DNA from: Oceanihabitans sediminis
Lineage (GTDB): Bacteria; Bacteroidota; Bacteroidia; Flavobacteriales; Flavobacteriaceae
Reading direction: 5' to 3'
Length of the DNA stretch: 64,000 nt
Assembly (NCBI RefSeq): GCF_003337215.1
Contig: NZ_QPIG01000001.1
Span: forward strand, 1,116,001-1,180,000
The notes beneath the pieces were generated by a model. That model made no database searches. It was not told where the DNA came from and worked only from the letters and a program-made list of their open reading frames with translations. Positions 1-9,251 of the stretch are shown here, in pieces. Position numbers and translations under genes: made by a program. Each line of letters opens with the position of its first letter. Position 1 is the first letter of the stretch.

Positions 1-69
1 TAAATAATCTGTATTAAAATTGTGCTTTCTTGAGGGAAATGGGGTGTGCTAAATTTTAAATTAGCTGTA

Positions 70-2592
70 TCAAAAAGGATAGTTTATACCAATATTATAA
101 ACAGCTTTGCTTAGGCTATAGTTTTTTAGCCATCGGTTACCTTCAAGGGCAGGGTTGTAGGTTTTAAACCCTAAATCTAATCTTGCTACTGCAAAACCGA
201 AATCATATCTTATACCAAAACCGGTTCCTATAGCTATGTCTTTAAGCGAAGAAAGATTATTGAAAGTTGCTTTTGGGTCTTCAACATCGTCAAGTACGTT
301 CCATATATTCCCTACATCTACGAACAAAGCACCGTTTACATCTCCAAAAATATTGAATCTGCTTTCAAAATTGAATGCTATTTTTAAGTTGGCTTCGTTA
401 AACTCGTTATTAGTTTTAGAGCTTCCTGGACCAAGATTGTAGGCTGTCCATGCACGGTTGTCGTTAGTTCCTCCTGCAAAGAAACTCTTTGAGAAGGGGA
501 TGTTTTTTGAGTTTCCGTACGGAATAGCAATACCTATAAATCCGCGAGCAGCTAGAACGTTTTTCTTTCCTAAGTCCCAGTGACGTATATAATCGAATTC
601 TGTTTTTACATATTGCGAGAAGGCAACGTTAAAGAGTTCGTATTGGTCGTTGTTATTTTTTTCTAAACCAAGCGTGTTTGCTGCTGCAGAAAAGATGTTT
701 CCTGCTAATTCTAATTTAAAACGAAAGATAGAGAAGGTTTCATCAAATAGATTTTCACGTTTGTCCTTCGTATAACTATAGTTGGAAGCTATAATAAGGT
801 TGTTTTCGGTTAGTCTGTTTTTTCTTTCGTTTATTGCAGAAACCGATTTGAAGTCTGGGTCATCTGGAGTTAATGTAGTGTTTCCGTTTAGTACATCATT
901 AATGAATAGGTTGGTTTGTGTAGGGATGCTTAAATCGCTTCCGTCTGCTGTATAGTTTAAGCCTTGAGCTATATTGTTTAGGTTGTTAAAGGATGTTTCA
1001 TAAACTTGAAAATAATTAGCAATGTTCAAGTTTCTTACATACTGTAAGTTGAATACATCATATCTATGAGTAGCTGTTTTATTAGGTAGCCATTTATAGT
1101 TGAATACTCCAGAAAGGGTTTGTTTGTCTAGACCAATATTTGTTTGACTTGTAGTAGAAAGAGTAATTCTAGTACTAGGCAACATGTGCTTAGGTATAAT
1201 TCTCTCTGTATTAAAAGGCGAGAGTAATCTAGGGATGGTTAATCTTAAATTTGCTCCAATTTCATTAATATCAAAGAAATGATCTCTGTCGTTTGCTGCA
1301 TCCTTTGAAGATCCAATAGATCCAATAGCTGAAAGCTCTAAGGTTTCGGCTCCTCTAAAAACATTTCGCATTAACAGACTTGGGTTTAGCGAAAAACCAA
1401 CGGTTTGAATGTTACTTTGTGAAACTTCGGCTCTAAAGCTAAGGTTGAATTTCTTTAAAGGGGTTAAATAAATATTGGCTGTAAGCGTAGAATCGTTGTT
1501 TTCTATATACTCAATATCTGGATATTTAAAAGTCTTTAAATTACTTATGTGTCTATAGGTTCTGGTTCTATTTATATCTCTAAAAGTATTGTTTGGGGTA
1601 ATAAAAATAGCATCGGTTAAGGCTTTTGGGTTAAAACGCATTTTTCCAATACTAAACAGGTTGTAGTTTTTGTATGAAAGTGTATCGCTTATGGTTTTGT
1701 TTCTGTTTTCGTAGGAGCTAGTAGTAAAAATATTCACGTCTTTTACCTTATAGGTTGTAAACGGAATTTGGTAATTAGAATCTAGTTTTCTTACCACTCT
1801 ATTATTAATCTGTAAATCTACTTTTACCTTATGGTCGTTCGCAATAGAGTCCATTTCAAAAAAGACATAATCTTGGCTAAAATGATATACTCCAGAATTT
1901 CTAAAGTAATCTGTTAGTCGGTCTTTTTCTTGCTCAAACGTGGTTGTTTTATATTGTTCTTTTTTAATGAAAGAGTTCTTTTCGCTTAGTTTGTATAAGG
2001 AATCTAAAACAGGGGATGCGATGCTGGTTGTTAAGGTATCAACAAAATAAGGTTTTCCTGTTTTTACGGTATAATTGATAGTGGCTCTTTGGTTTTCTAG
2101 GGTATCTATTTTTGCAGTAGCTTCTGCGTTAAACCAACCGTTGTTAATATAAAAAGCTTCTAGATGTCTTAAAGATTTTTCGGTTTTAGCATCATTTATT
2201 ATAACTGGAGCTTCCCCAGTTTTCTTTAACCAAGCATTAAATCTAACTTTTGCTTCAATATATTTATCTAATTGTTTTTTAGATAAAAAACGCTCCATTC
2301 TAGCCTTTCTTTTAGGATTTCTATTGATTTGTTCGTTAACAATAGAATCTATATTCGGTCTTGCTAGATTGTATATATGTAATTTTAGAGGAAGTACTTT
2401 AAGAATCTTCCTATTAGGTTTTTGGCTTATAAGGTTGTTAATTCTCTCAGTATTGTTCTTTTTATCATTTACAGTAATAGTATTATTAACCAATAAGTGT
2501 TCTGTCTTGCCAACTCTTTTAATGGTGTTACAAGAAGAAATAAATACAGCTATAAAAACAAGAAATACTATTTTAAAAGGATGTAATTTCAA
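70..2592 (-). CDS. BamA/TamA-family outer membrane lipoprotein
   Basis: An 840-residue outer-membrane protein of the Omp85 superfamily, probably helping to insert or export outer-membrane proteins. The N-terminus is a lipoprotein signal with lipobox ending FISSC (Cys21), so the protein should be lipid-anchored as well as a barrel. Residues about 30-380 look like POTRA-type periplasmic repeats. The remainder is the surface-antigen barrel, with the typical GIRYDFGFAVARLDLG strand near the end and a terminal aromatic residue (YPF). Lipidated TamA-like proteins are usual in Bacteroidota, so BamA itself is less likely. It is divergent from an rRNA methyltransferase, with its own TAnnTTTG promoter in between. 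Confidence 0.85.
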   Translation of the reverse strand: MKLHPFKIVFLVFIAVFISSCNTIKRVGKTEHLLVNNTITVNDKKNNTERINNLISQKPNRKILKVLPLKLHIYNLARPNIDSIVNEQINRNPKRKARMERFLSKKQLDKYIEAKVRFNAWLKKTGEAPVIINDAKTEKSLRHLEAFYINNGWFNAEATAKIDTLENQRATINYTVKTGKPYFVDTLTTSIASPVLDSLYKLSEKNSFIKKEQYKTTTFEQEKDRLTDYFRNSGVYHFSQDYVFFEMDSIANDHKVKVDLQINNRVVRKLDSNYQIPFTTYKVKDVNIFTTSSYENRNKTISDTLSYKNYNLFSIGKMRFNPKALTDAIFITPNNTFRDINRTRTYRHISNLKTFKYPDIEYIENNDSTLTANIYLTPLKKFNLSFRAEVSQSNIQTVGFSLNPSLLMRNVFRGAETLELSAIGSIGSSKDAANDRDHFFDINEIGANLRLTIPRLLSPFNTERIIPKHMLPSTRITLSTTSQTNIGLDKQTLSGVFNYKWLPNKTATHRYDVFNLQYVRNLNIANYFQVYETSFNNLNNIAQGLNYTADGSDLSIPTQTNLFINDVLNGNTTLTPDDPDFKSVSAINERKNRLTENNLIIASNYSYTKDKRENLFDETFSIFRFKLELAGNIFSAAANTLGLEKNNNDQYELFNVAFSQYVKTEFDYIRHWDLGKKNVLAARGFIGIAIPYGNSKNIPFSKSFFAGGTNDNRAWTAYNLGPGSSKTNNEFNEANLKIAFNFESRFNIFGDVNGALFVDVGNIWNVLDDVEDPKATFNNLSSLKDIAIGTGFGIRYDFGFAVARLDLGFKTYNPALEGNRWLKNYSLSKAVYNIGINYPF

Positions 2593-2675
2593 GAATATTA
2601 TATGATAAATTAATACTAGTTTTGTTGAAATGAATTTAAAGGTGCAACTTTAGTATGCCAAACCCTAATTAGTTT

Positions 2676-2683
2676 CAAAAATA
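2676..2683 (-). promoter_or_regulatory. -7 promoter element for the TamA-like gene
   Basis: On the minus strand this reads TATTTTTG, an exact match to the Bacteroidota -7 element TAnnTTTG. A TTTTG motif lies about 18 bases further upstream at roughly 2702-2706, a good spacing for the -33 element. The start codon is about 80 bases downstream. Confidence 0.5.
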
Positions 2684-2693
2684 CATTATTTAC

Positions 2694-3413
2694 ATGTTAA
2701 CCAAAAGCCAAATAAAATTAATAAACAGATTAAAGCAAAAAAAGTTCAGACAGCAAGAAGGCTTGTTTGTTGCTGAAGGAATAAAAACCATTAAAGAGCT
2801 TTTAAATTCTACGTTAAACCTGCATCATGTATATAGTACAGAGTCGTTCCAACTTAATAAGGGTCAGGAAACTATTATTTCAGAAAATGAATTGAAAAAA
2901 ATAAGTTTTCTAAAGACGCCAAACAAAGCCTTAGCAGTTTTTGAAATACCTAAAGAAGTTGATGTAAAGGCTAATAAACTAATTGTTGCTTTAGATGCGG
3001 TTCGCGACCCAGGAAACCTAGGAACCATCATTAGGCTTTGTGATTGGTTTGGTATTAGCGATTTGGTTTGTAGTGAAACCACGGTAGATTGTTTTAACCC
3101 GAAAGTTATTCAGGCAACTATGGGTTCTATAACTAGGGTTAATGTGAAGTATTTAGACTTAGAAAAATTTCTGAAAGAAAATAAAACTGAAGTTTTTGGT
3201 GCTTTTATGGATGGCGAAAATGTTTATAAAAGTACTTTGCCAGAAAAGGGTATTCTTGTTTTAGGAAATGAAGCAAATGGAATTTCGGAAGCGGTTGAAG
3301 CTTTGGTAACTAAAAGAATTAGTATTCCTAGGTTTGGAGATTTACAAGCTACAGAAAGTTTGAATGTTGCAACAGCTGGAGCTATTTTGCTAAGTGAGTT
3401 TAAGAGAAGCTAG
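2694..3413 (+). CDS. TrmH/SpoU-family RNA 2'-O-methyltransferase
   Basis: A 239-residue SPOUT methyltransferase that should transfer a methyl group from S-adenosylmethionine to a ribose 2'-OH in rRNA or tRNA. An N-terminal substrate-binding domain (residues 1-95, VAEGIKTIKELL) is followed by the knotted catalytic domain. The three family motifs are present: NLGTIIR, VLGNEANGIS and LNVATAGAILLSEF. The length suits RlmB/TsnR-like enzymes; which nucleotide is modified cannot be told from sequence. It is convergent with porT, with only 18 bases between the stops and no clear hairpin. Confidence 0.88.
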   Translation: MLTKSQIKLINRLKQKKFRQQEGLFVAEGIKTIKELLNSTLNLHHVYSTESFQLNKGQETIISENELKKISFLKTPNKALAVFEIPKEVDVKANKLIVALDAVRDPGNLGTIIRLCDWFGISDLVCSETTVDCFNPKVIQATMGSITRVNVKYLDLEKFLKENKTEVFGAFMDGENVYKSTLPEKGILVLGNEANGISEAVEALVTKRISIPRFGDLQATESLNVATAGAILLSEFKRS

Positions 3414-3431
3414 CTTAACAAGTGTAACTTC

Positions 3432-4145
3432 CTATTGAAAAGTAAAGTTGATAAACAAACCTCTAGTTTTCATGTTTGCAACATTACCTGTCCAAGGGCT
3501 ATTTGGATCTACATCCCGAATCATCTCGTCGTTTAAAGAGAATACACCACGTATAGAAGGGGTAAATTTAAAGTAGTATAGATAGAAGTCTATTCCGAAA
3601 CCAATTTCGTAAAATAAGTTGTTCTTCTTCATTCTAAACTCTCCCGAAGAGTTATCGTCAGGATTGTCTTGATTACTTGAAAGGTTTAATGCGGTAGAAA
3701 TTCCACCAACCACAAAAGGTTTGATATTATTAATTCGTTTTGTAGAAAATTTTAATAAAAGTGGAACGTGAATATAGGTGGATTTAACCTCTCTAATTAA
3801 ATCTTGTTCTGTGAATTCTATTCCGTTAAAATAGCTTTCGTCATAAATTAAATTTCTGGATGTAATATATAAACCAGGCTCTAATCGAACATCGATATAA
3901 TCGTTAATTCTTAAGTTTCCTATTAAACCTACATTGAAACCTAATGTAGTTTCTACTTCAATATCTTTTCTGTCTCTATAATAATCAAAATTAAAGTCGT
4001 AGCTGTTTAGTCCAAGAAAATAGCCATAACTCAGTCTTGCTTTATCTACATTCTCATTGTTTTTTATTCGCTCTTTAGAAAATAATTGAGCAGAAGCTGT
4101 TTGAAAAACAAATAGTGTAATTAATATAGCAAGTATATTTTTCAT
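3432..4145 (-). CDS. porT: PorT-like T9SS outer membrane beta-barrel protein
   Basis: A 237-residue small outer-membrane beta-barrel with a signal peptide cleaved after TASAQ. The alternating hydrophobic strands and the aromatic C-terminus (FINFTFQ) fit an eight-stranded barrel. The conserved-looking stretches SSGEFRMKKN, GIDFYLYYFKFTPSIRG and PNSPWTGN, and its place directly after ubiE, match what I recall for PorT/SprT, a component needed for type IX secretion and gliding. The ATG overlaps the ubiE stop by one base (TAATG), indicating translational coupling. An alternative is a generic porin-like protein; T9SS genes elsewhere in the window favour PorT. Confidence 0.68.
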   Translation of the reverse strand: MKNILAILITLFVFQTASAQLFSKERIKNNENVDKARLSYGYFLGLNSYDFNFDYYRDRKDIEVETTLGFNVGLIGNLRINDYIDVRLEPGLYITSRNLIYDESYFNGIEFTEQDLIREVKSTYIHVPLLLKFSTKRINNIKPFVVGGISTALNLSSNQDNPDDNSSGEFRMKKNNLFYEIGFGIDFYLYYFKFTPSIRGVFSLNDEMIRDVDPNSPWTGNVANMKTRGLFINFTFQ

Positions 4146-4870
4146 TATTTTGATGATTTATAAATTGTTGCAACACCAAAGGTTTGCGGATAATCTTTCA
4201 CATTAGTAAACCCTGTTTCTCTTAAAATATTGTTTAAAGCTTCTCCAAAAGGAAATGCCGATGCAGATTCTGATAAATATCTGTATGCGCTTCTGTCTTT
4301 AGAAAAAACCTTTCCTATGAAAGGTAAAATATTTTTTGTGTAAAAGTTATAGCCTTGTTTGTAAGGTGTTTTTGTTGGCATAGAAGTTTCTAGGATCACA
4401 AAAGTTCCTCCAGGTTTCAAAACTCTAAGAATTTCTTTTAAACCTTTTTCTAGGGTTTCAAAGTTTCTTACTCCAAATGCAACGGTAATAGCGTCAAAAG
4501 AATTGTCTTCAAAAGGCATGTTTTCACTATCGCCTAAAACCATTTCAATAGTATTTTCTAAACCATGTTTTTTCACCTTGGTTTTTCCTATCTCTAACAT
4601 CCCACTACTTATGTCTAATCCTACTATTTTTTCGGCTTTAGTTTGTGCTAGATTTATGGCAAGATCTCCTGTTCCTGTGGCAATATCTAAAATAGTTTTT
4701 GGTTGAGATTCTTTAACCATTGCAACTACTTTTTTTCGCCATGAAATATCAATTCCAAAAGAGATAACTCTATTTAAGCCATCATAATCTCCTGAAATGG
4801 TATCAAACATTTTGGTAACTTGTTCTTTCTTACCTAAATCGCTATCCTTGTATGGTTTTATTTTCGACAC
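4145..4870 (-). CDS. ubiE: Demethylmenaquinone methyltransferase UbiE/MenG
   Basis: A 241-residue class I SAM-dependent methyltransferase that makes menaquinone from demethylmenaquinone, the final step for the quinone that Na+-NQR would reduce. The SAM-binding motif [16 protein letters not shown] lies at residues about 60-75. The UbiE signatures FGVRNF and [13 protein letters not shown] are present and the C-terminal [14 protein letters not shown] is typical. It sits upstream of and overlaps porT by one base. The neighbour on its 5' side, trkA, is divergent. Confidence 0.92.
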   Translation of the reverse strand: MSKIKPYKDSDLGKKEQVTKMFDTISGDYDGLNRVISFGIDISWRKKVVAMVKESQPKTILDIATGTGDLAINLAQTKAEKIVGLDISSGMLEIGKTKVKKHGLENTIEMVLGDSENMPFEDNSFDAITVAFGVRNFETLEKGLKEILRVLKPGGTFVILETSMPTKTPYKQGYNFYTKNILPFIGKVFSKDRSAYRYLSESASAFPFGEALNNILRETGFTNVKDYPQTFGVATIYKSSK

Positions 4871-4970
4871 AGTTATTTTTTTGACAAACCTACATATTTT
4901 TTTTTATTTATATACTTCTGTAGCTATCAAATCAATGCCAGCAACTTATTTATGTTTTAATATTTTAAAG

Positions 4971-4978
4971 TATCTTTG
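4971..4978 (+). promoter_or_regulatory. -7 promoter element for trkAH
   Basis: TATCTTTG, an exact TAnnTTTG match, lies 115 bases before the trkA start. This gives a leader of roughly 110 nt that contains a short reading frame (5006-5074). No convincing -33 element was found. Confidence 0.5.
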
Positions 4979-5005
4979 TCGTACTTTTTTAAATTAAAAA
5001 AACAG

Positions 5006-5074
5006 ATGAAACATGCGTTGAAACTTTTCAATGTTTTGTTGATTAATGAAATGTGTATGCCATCTGAATGTTAA
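5006..5074 (+). other. Possible leader peptide upstream of trkA
   Basis: A 22-codon reading frame from ATG to TAA inside the predicted trkA leader, reading MKHALKLFNVLLINEM and then CMPSEC. Its start context, AACAGATGAAA, is identical over 11 bases to that of the trkA start at 5094, which suggests ribosomes could use it. It ends 19 bases before trkA. Random occurrence is possible in AT-rich DNA. Confidence 0.2.
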
Positions 5075-5093
5075 AAACCATATTTAATAACAG

Positions 5094-6443
5094 ATGAAAA
5101 TAATTATTGCTGGGGCAGGAGAAGTAGGATTTCATTTAGCAAAATTATTGTCTTATGAGTCGCAAGAAATTACATTAATAGACACAAATAAAGACAGTCT
5201 TGTATACGCAGATAATCATTTAGACATAAAGGTTATTAAAGGAGATGCAACTTCTATTGCGCTTTTAAAGGAAGCTAAAATTGATACAGCCGATTTGTTA
5301 ATTGCTGTAACAGCTTCAGAAACTACCAATATTACGGTTTGTGTGCTTGCAAAACGATTAGGAGCAAAGCGTACCATTGCAAGAATTTCTAACACAGAAT
5401 TTATTCAACATAAAGATACTGTTGGTTTTACCGAATTAGGTATTGACGAGCTGATTTCACCAGAATCTTTAGCAGCGGCCGAAATTAACTTATTACTTAG
5501 TCAGTCTGCTTTTAAAGATAGTTATGAGTTTGACGAAGGAGCCTTAACTATGGTTGGGTTGAATTTGTCAAGAACTGCTTCCTTTGTTGGTAAAACCGTT
5601 AAAGAGGCTGCAGAGTTATTTAACGAAATTCACTTTGTGCCAATCGCTATTCAGCGTTTTGGAACGCAGTTAACTATTATTCCGAGGGGAGATACACGAT
5701 TTAAAGAGGGAGATAATGTTGTTTTTATCACTAGTAAAGGTGGTGGAGAGGAACTGTGTAAGATGACCGGTAAGATTAATGCCGAAATAAAAAATGTTAT
5801 GATTCTTGGTGGAAGTAAGATTGGTTATAAAACTTCGCGCGATTTAAGTAACAATGGTTTTTATGTGAAACTAATTGAAAAAGATAAGGATCAAGCTTTT
5901 GACCTGGCTGATGAATTAGAAAAAGTACTTGTTATTAGTGGTGATGGAAGAGATGTAGATTTGTTAGATGAAGAAAATATTAGTGATATGGATGCTTTTA
6001 TTTCTGTAACAGGTAACTCGGAAACCAATATCATGTCTTGCTTAGTAGCAAAATCCAAAGGGGTGAAAAAAACCATAGCGCTTGTTGAGAATATGGATTA
6101 TTTTGAACTTTCTCAATCTATTGGAATAGACACCTTGATTAATAAAAAGTTACTTGCCGCAAATAATATCTTTAGATACATACGAAAAGGAGAAGTAGTT
6201 GCTATGACGAAACTGAATAATATGAATGCAGAGATATTAGAGTTTAAAGTGAAAGCAACTTCTAAAATTAACAACAAACTTATTAAGGATGTCGATTTTC
6301 CTCGCTCTGCTATTATTGGTGGAATTATTAGAGGAGGAGAGGGAATCATTGCGCTGGGTGATTTTAGAGTTCAAGAGAATGATAAGGTGGTAGTTTGCTG
6401 TTTGCCTAGATCTATAAAACGCGTTGAAAAATTCTTCCTGTAA
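5094..6443 (+). CDS. trkA: Trk potassium uptake regulatory subunit TrkA
   Basis: A 449-residue cytoplasmic NAD(H)-binding gating subunit of the Trk potassium transporter. It has the usual duplicated layout: RCK_N with IIIAGAGEVGFHLAKLL at the start, TrkA_C, a second RCK_N starting at VMILGGSKIGYKTSRDL (about residue 232) and a second TrkA_C. The acidic residue that binds the adenosine ribose appears after the second strand (LIDTNKD). Its stop codon abuts the trkH start with no spacer, so the two subunits are co-translated. Confidence 0.93.
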   Translation: MKIIIAGAGEVGFHLAKLLSYESQEITLIDTNKDSLVYADNHLDIKVIKGDATSIALLKEAKIDTADLLIAVTASETTNITVCVLAKRLGAKRTIARISNTEFIQHKDTVGFTELGIDELISPESLAAAEINLLLSQSAFKDSYEFDEGALTMVGLNLSRTASFVGKTVKEAAELFNEIHFVPIAIQRFGTQLTIIPRGDTRFKEGDNVVFITSKGGGEELCKMTGKINAEIKNVMILGGSKIGYKTSRDLSNNGFYVKLIEKDKDQAFDLADELEKVLVISGDGRDVDLLDEENISDMDAFISVTGNSETNIMSCLVAKSKGVKKTIALVENMDYFELSQSIGIDTLINKKLLAANNIFRYIRKGEVVAMTKLNNMNAEILEFKVKATSKINNKLIKDVDFPRSAIIGGIIRGGEGIIALGDFRVQENDKVVVCCLPRSIKRVEKFFL

Positions 6444-7946
6444 ATGAAAGGTGTTCGACTTAATTATAAAATAATAATTCATTTTTTCGGATTACTACTA
6501 TTATTTAATGGTGGTTTTATGCTTTTATCTGCACTAATAAGTCTTATTTATAAAGATGGTGTAACCTATGAGCTTTCCATTTCTGGTATTTTCACTCTTT
6601 TAGTCGGAGTTTTTCTTATGGTTTCTACAAGAAAGCATAGCAAGGAAATGAATAAACGCGAAGGATATATTGTTGTTGCCTTTGGATGGATAGTCATGGC
6701 GCTTTCGGGAACTCTACCATATATATTTACAGGATCCATTCCGCAATTTACCAATGCTTTTTTCGAAACCATGTCTGGTTATACCACAACTGGAGCTACT
6801 ATTCTAAATGATATTGAAGTTGTGCCGGAAGGTGTATTGTTTTGGCGAAGCTTGACCCATTGGATTGGTGGAATGGGAATTATAGTTCTTGCTATTGCTA
6901 TTTTACCTTTATTAGGAATTGGAGGAATGCAGCTTTTTGCAGCTGAAGCACCTGGACCAAGTACCGATAAGCTACATCCAAGAATTACAGATACAGCAAA
7001 ACGACTTTGGTTAATCTATTTTGGTTATACTATTGCCGAAACAATTCTGTTAAAACTAGCAGGAATGTCTTTCTTTGATGCAATAAATCATTCTTTATCT
7101 ACTTTATCAACTGGAGGGTTTTCAACCAAAAACGCTAGTGTAGCCTATTGGAATGACCAACCGATGATTCAATATATTATTATTGCTTTTATGTTTTTGG
7201 CAGGAACTAACTTCGTCTTAAGTTATTTTGCTTTTAAAGGAAAAGTACAGAAGATCATTCATGATGACGAGTTTAAGTTATACTTTAAGTTTATAGCTAT
7301 TTTTACAGCAATAGTGTCGCTTATAATTTACTTTAAAGCAGATTTATCCATTTCTTCTATAGAGCACCCAATGATTTACGGAGAGGGTGAAAGTGCCTTT
7401 CGTCATGCATTATTTCAAGTATTATCGGTAGTAACTACAACAGGGTTTATTTCTGCAGATTATACTTTATGGACACCATTCTTAGTTGTTTTCTTTTTTG
7501 GGATCATGTTTCTTGGTGGTTCTGCAGGATCTACTTCTGGGGGAGTAAAGGTGGTGAGACATTTAATTTTAATTAAAAATGGGTTTTTAGAGTTTAAAAG
7601 AACTTTACATCCTAATGCAGTTTTACCAGTTCGATATAATAGAAAAGCTATTACAAAAAAGATTGTATTTAACATACTGGCTTTTTTCATACTTTATATG
7701 CTATCCTTTATAGTTGGAGCTTTAGTTTTTTCTATGATGGGAATAGATTTTGAATCTTCTATTGGATTAGCAGCTTCTAGTTTAGGTAACGTTGGACCTG
7801 CTTTAGGGCAGTTTGGACCTGTAGACAACTATTCGGCATTACCAAATATAGGGAAGTGGTGGAGTAGCTTTTTAATGCTAATAGGAAGGTTAGAGTTGTT
7901 TACGGTACTTATTTTGTTTACACCATTCTTCTGGAGAAACAGATAA
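6444..7946 (+). CDS. trkH: Trk potassium transporter membrane subunit TrkH
   Basis: A 500-residue inner-membrane potassium translocating subunit. The four selectivity-filter loops can be recognised: TTTGAT (about residue 113), STGGFS, TTTGFIS and GNVGPALG. A glycine-rich gating loop (GGSAGSTSGGVK) follows the third repeat. Length and helix pattern are typical of TrkH/KtrB-type subunits. It starts immediately after the trkA stop and is followed by a strong bidirectional terminator. Confidence 0.94.
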   Translation: MKGVRLNYKIIIHFFGLLLLFNGGFMLLSALISLIYKDGVTYELSISGIFTLLVGVFLMVSTRKHSKEMNKREGYIVVAFGWIVMALSGTLPYIFTGSIPQFTNAFFETMSGYTTTGATILNDIEVVPEGVLFWRSLTHWIGGMGIIVLAIAILPLLGIGGMQLFAAEAPGPSTDKLHPRITDTAKRLWLIYFGYTIAETILLKLAGMSFFDAINHSLSTLSTGGFSTKNASVAYWNDQPMIQYIIIAFMFLAGTNFVLSYFAFKGKVQKIIHDDEFKLYFKFIAIFTAIVSLIIYFKADLSISSIEHPMIYGEGESAFRHALFQVLSVVTTTGFISADYTLWTPFLVVFFFGIMFLGGSAGSTSGGVKVVRHLILIKNGFLEFKRTLHPNAVLPVRYNRKAITKKIVFNILAFFILYMLSFIVGALVFSMMGIDFESSIGLAASSLGNVGPALGQFGPVDNYSALPNIGKWWSSFLMLIGRLELFTVLILFTPFFWRNR

Positions 7947-7965
7947 ACCTTAGTTTCTTGGAATA

Positions 7966-8016
7966 AAAAAACTCCTTCTCTTTTAACGAAGTATTGCTTA
8001 GAGAAGGAGTTTTATA
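7966..8016. terminator. Bidirectional rho-independent terminator
   Basis: Inverted repeat with arms AACTCCTTCTC and GAGAAGGAGTT separated by 20 bases, flanked by an A-run on the left and a T-run on the right. It sits between the convergent trkH and aminotransferase genes and can serve both. Confidence 0.8.
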
Positions 8017-8034
8017 TTTTATAAAAGAATATGT

Positions 8035-9219
8035 CTAGCTAACTGCTTCTTTGATTCTTTTTATAGCTTCAATAATTTGTTCTTGACTTGCTGCATAAGA
8101 GATTCTAATACAGTTAGGGTTTCCAAAGGCATCTCCTGTAACTGTTGCTACTAGAGCTTCTTCTAAAAGATACAAAGAAAAGTCTGTTGCATTGTTTATC
8201 TTTTTTCCTCTTAAAGTTTTTCCGAAGAAAGTTGAGATATTTGGAAACACATAAAACGCTCCTTCTGGAGTGTTTGTTTGGAATCCAGGAATGTCATTAA
8301 GTAGATTTAAAACTAAATCTCTTCGAACTTTAAATTCATCTATCATGAATTGAACTCTAGAAGGAGATTCGTTTAATGCAGTAATTACAGCACGTTGTGC
8401 AATACAGTTTGCGCCACTAGTTACCTGTCCTTGCATTTTGTTACAAGCTCGAGCAATAGCTTCTGGTGCACCTAAATAACCAATTCTCCAACCCGTCATA
8501 GCGAATGCTTTAGAAACTCCGTTAATGGTAATAGTTCTGTCAAACATTCCGTCTATTTCTGCAATACTTGTGTGGCCGCCAATAAAGTTTATGTGTTCGT
8601 AGATTTCATCTGAAACAACATAAATATTAGGATGTTTTCTTAGAACTTCAGCTAAAGCTTCTAATTCTTCTCTACTATACACAGATCCGCTAGGATTGCA
8701 TGGAGATGAGAACCAAAGCATTTTTGTATTTGGTGTAATGGCAGCTTCTAACTGTTCAGCTGTCATTTTAAAATCATTTTCAATAGAAGTTTGAACTTCT
8801 ACCGGAGTACCCTCAGCAACTTTTACAATATCGCTGTAGCTTACCCAATACGGACAAGGTAAAATAACCTCGTCACCTTTGTTTAGTAAAACCATAGCAA
8901 CATTAGATAAGCATTGTTTTGCTCCTGTAGATACTACAATTTGTGGTAAGGTATAGTTTAGATTGTTGTCGCGCTTAAACTTAGTAATGATTGCTTGTTT
9001 TAACTCTACATAACCATCTACTGGTGTATAAGAATTGTAGTTATCATTAATAGCTTGAATTGCTGCGTCTTTAATGTAATCTGGTGTGTTGAAGTCAGGT
9101 TCCCCAAGACTTAACCCGATAATATCTTTCCCTTCTGCTTTTAATTCTCTTGTTTTTGCTGCCATAGCAAGGGTAGCAGAAGTGGACATGTTTACTATTC
9201 TATCTGAAAGTAGGCTCAT
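8035..9219 (-). CDS. PLP-dependent aminotransferase, aspartate type
   Basis: A 394-residue fold-type I aminotransferase (class I/II), most like the Thermus-type aspartate/prephenate aminotransferases. The PLP lysine is in TINGVSKAFAMTGWRIGY (Lys237). Also present are SLGEPDF near the N-terminus, SSPCNPSG for cofactor and carboxylate binding, and VVSDEIYEH, which carries the PLP-N1 aspartate. It would move amino groups between aspartate or an aromatic amino acid and 2-oxoglutarate; the exact substrate is inferred. It lies 32 bases after the desaturase gene on the same strand and may be co-transcribed with it. Confidence 0.9.
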   Translation of the reverse strand: MSLLSDRIVNMSTSATLAMAAKTRELKAEGKDIIGLSLGEPDFNTPDYIKDAAIQAINDNYNSYTPVDGYVELKQAIITKFKRDNNLNYTLPQIVVSTGAKQCLSNVAMVLLNKGDEVILPCPYWVSYSDIVKVAEGTPVEVQTSIENDFKMTAEQLEAAITPNTKMLWFSSPCNPSGSVYSREELEALAEVLRKHPNIYVVSDEIYEHINFIGGHTSIAEIDGMFDRTITINGVSKAFAMTGWRIGYLGAPEAIARACNKMQGQVTSGANCIAQRAVITALNESPSRVQFMIDEFKVRRDLVLNLLNDIPGFQTNTPEGAFYVFPNISTFFGKTLRGKKINNATDFSLYLLEEALVATVTGDAFGNPNCIRISYAASQEQIIEAIKRIKEAVS

Positions 9220-9251
9220 TATGAAATATGTTTATGGTAAAGCGAATGGAA

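Noticed and set aside
236-442. Plus-strand frame antisense to the TamA-like gene
   Set aside because: Antisense shadow of a convincing coding region, with no recognisable motif or promoter; the same applies to the other antisense frames in the window.
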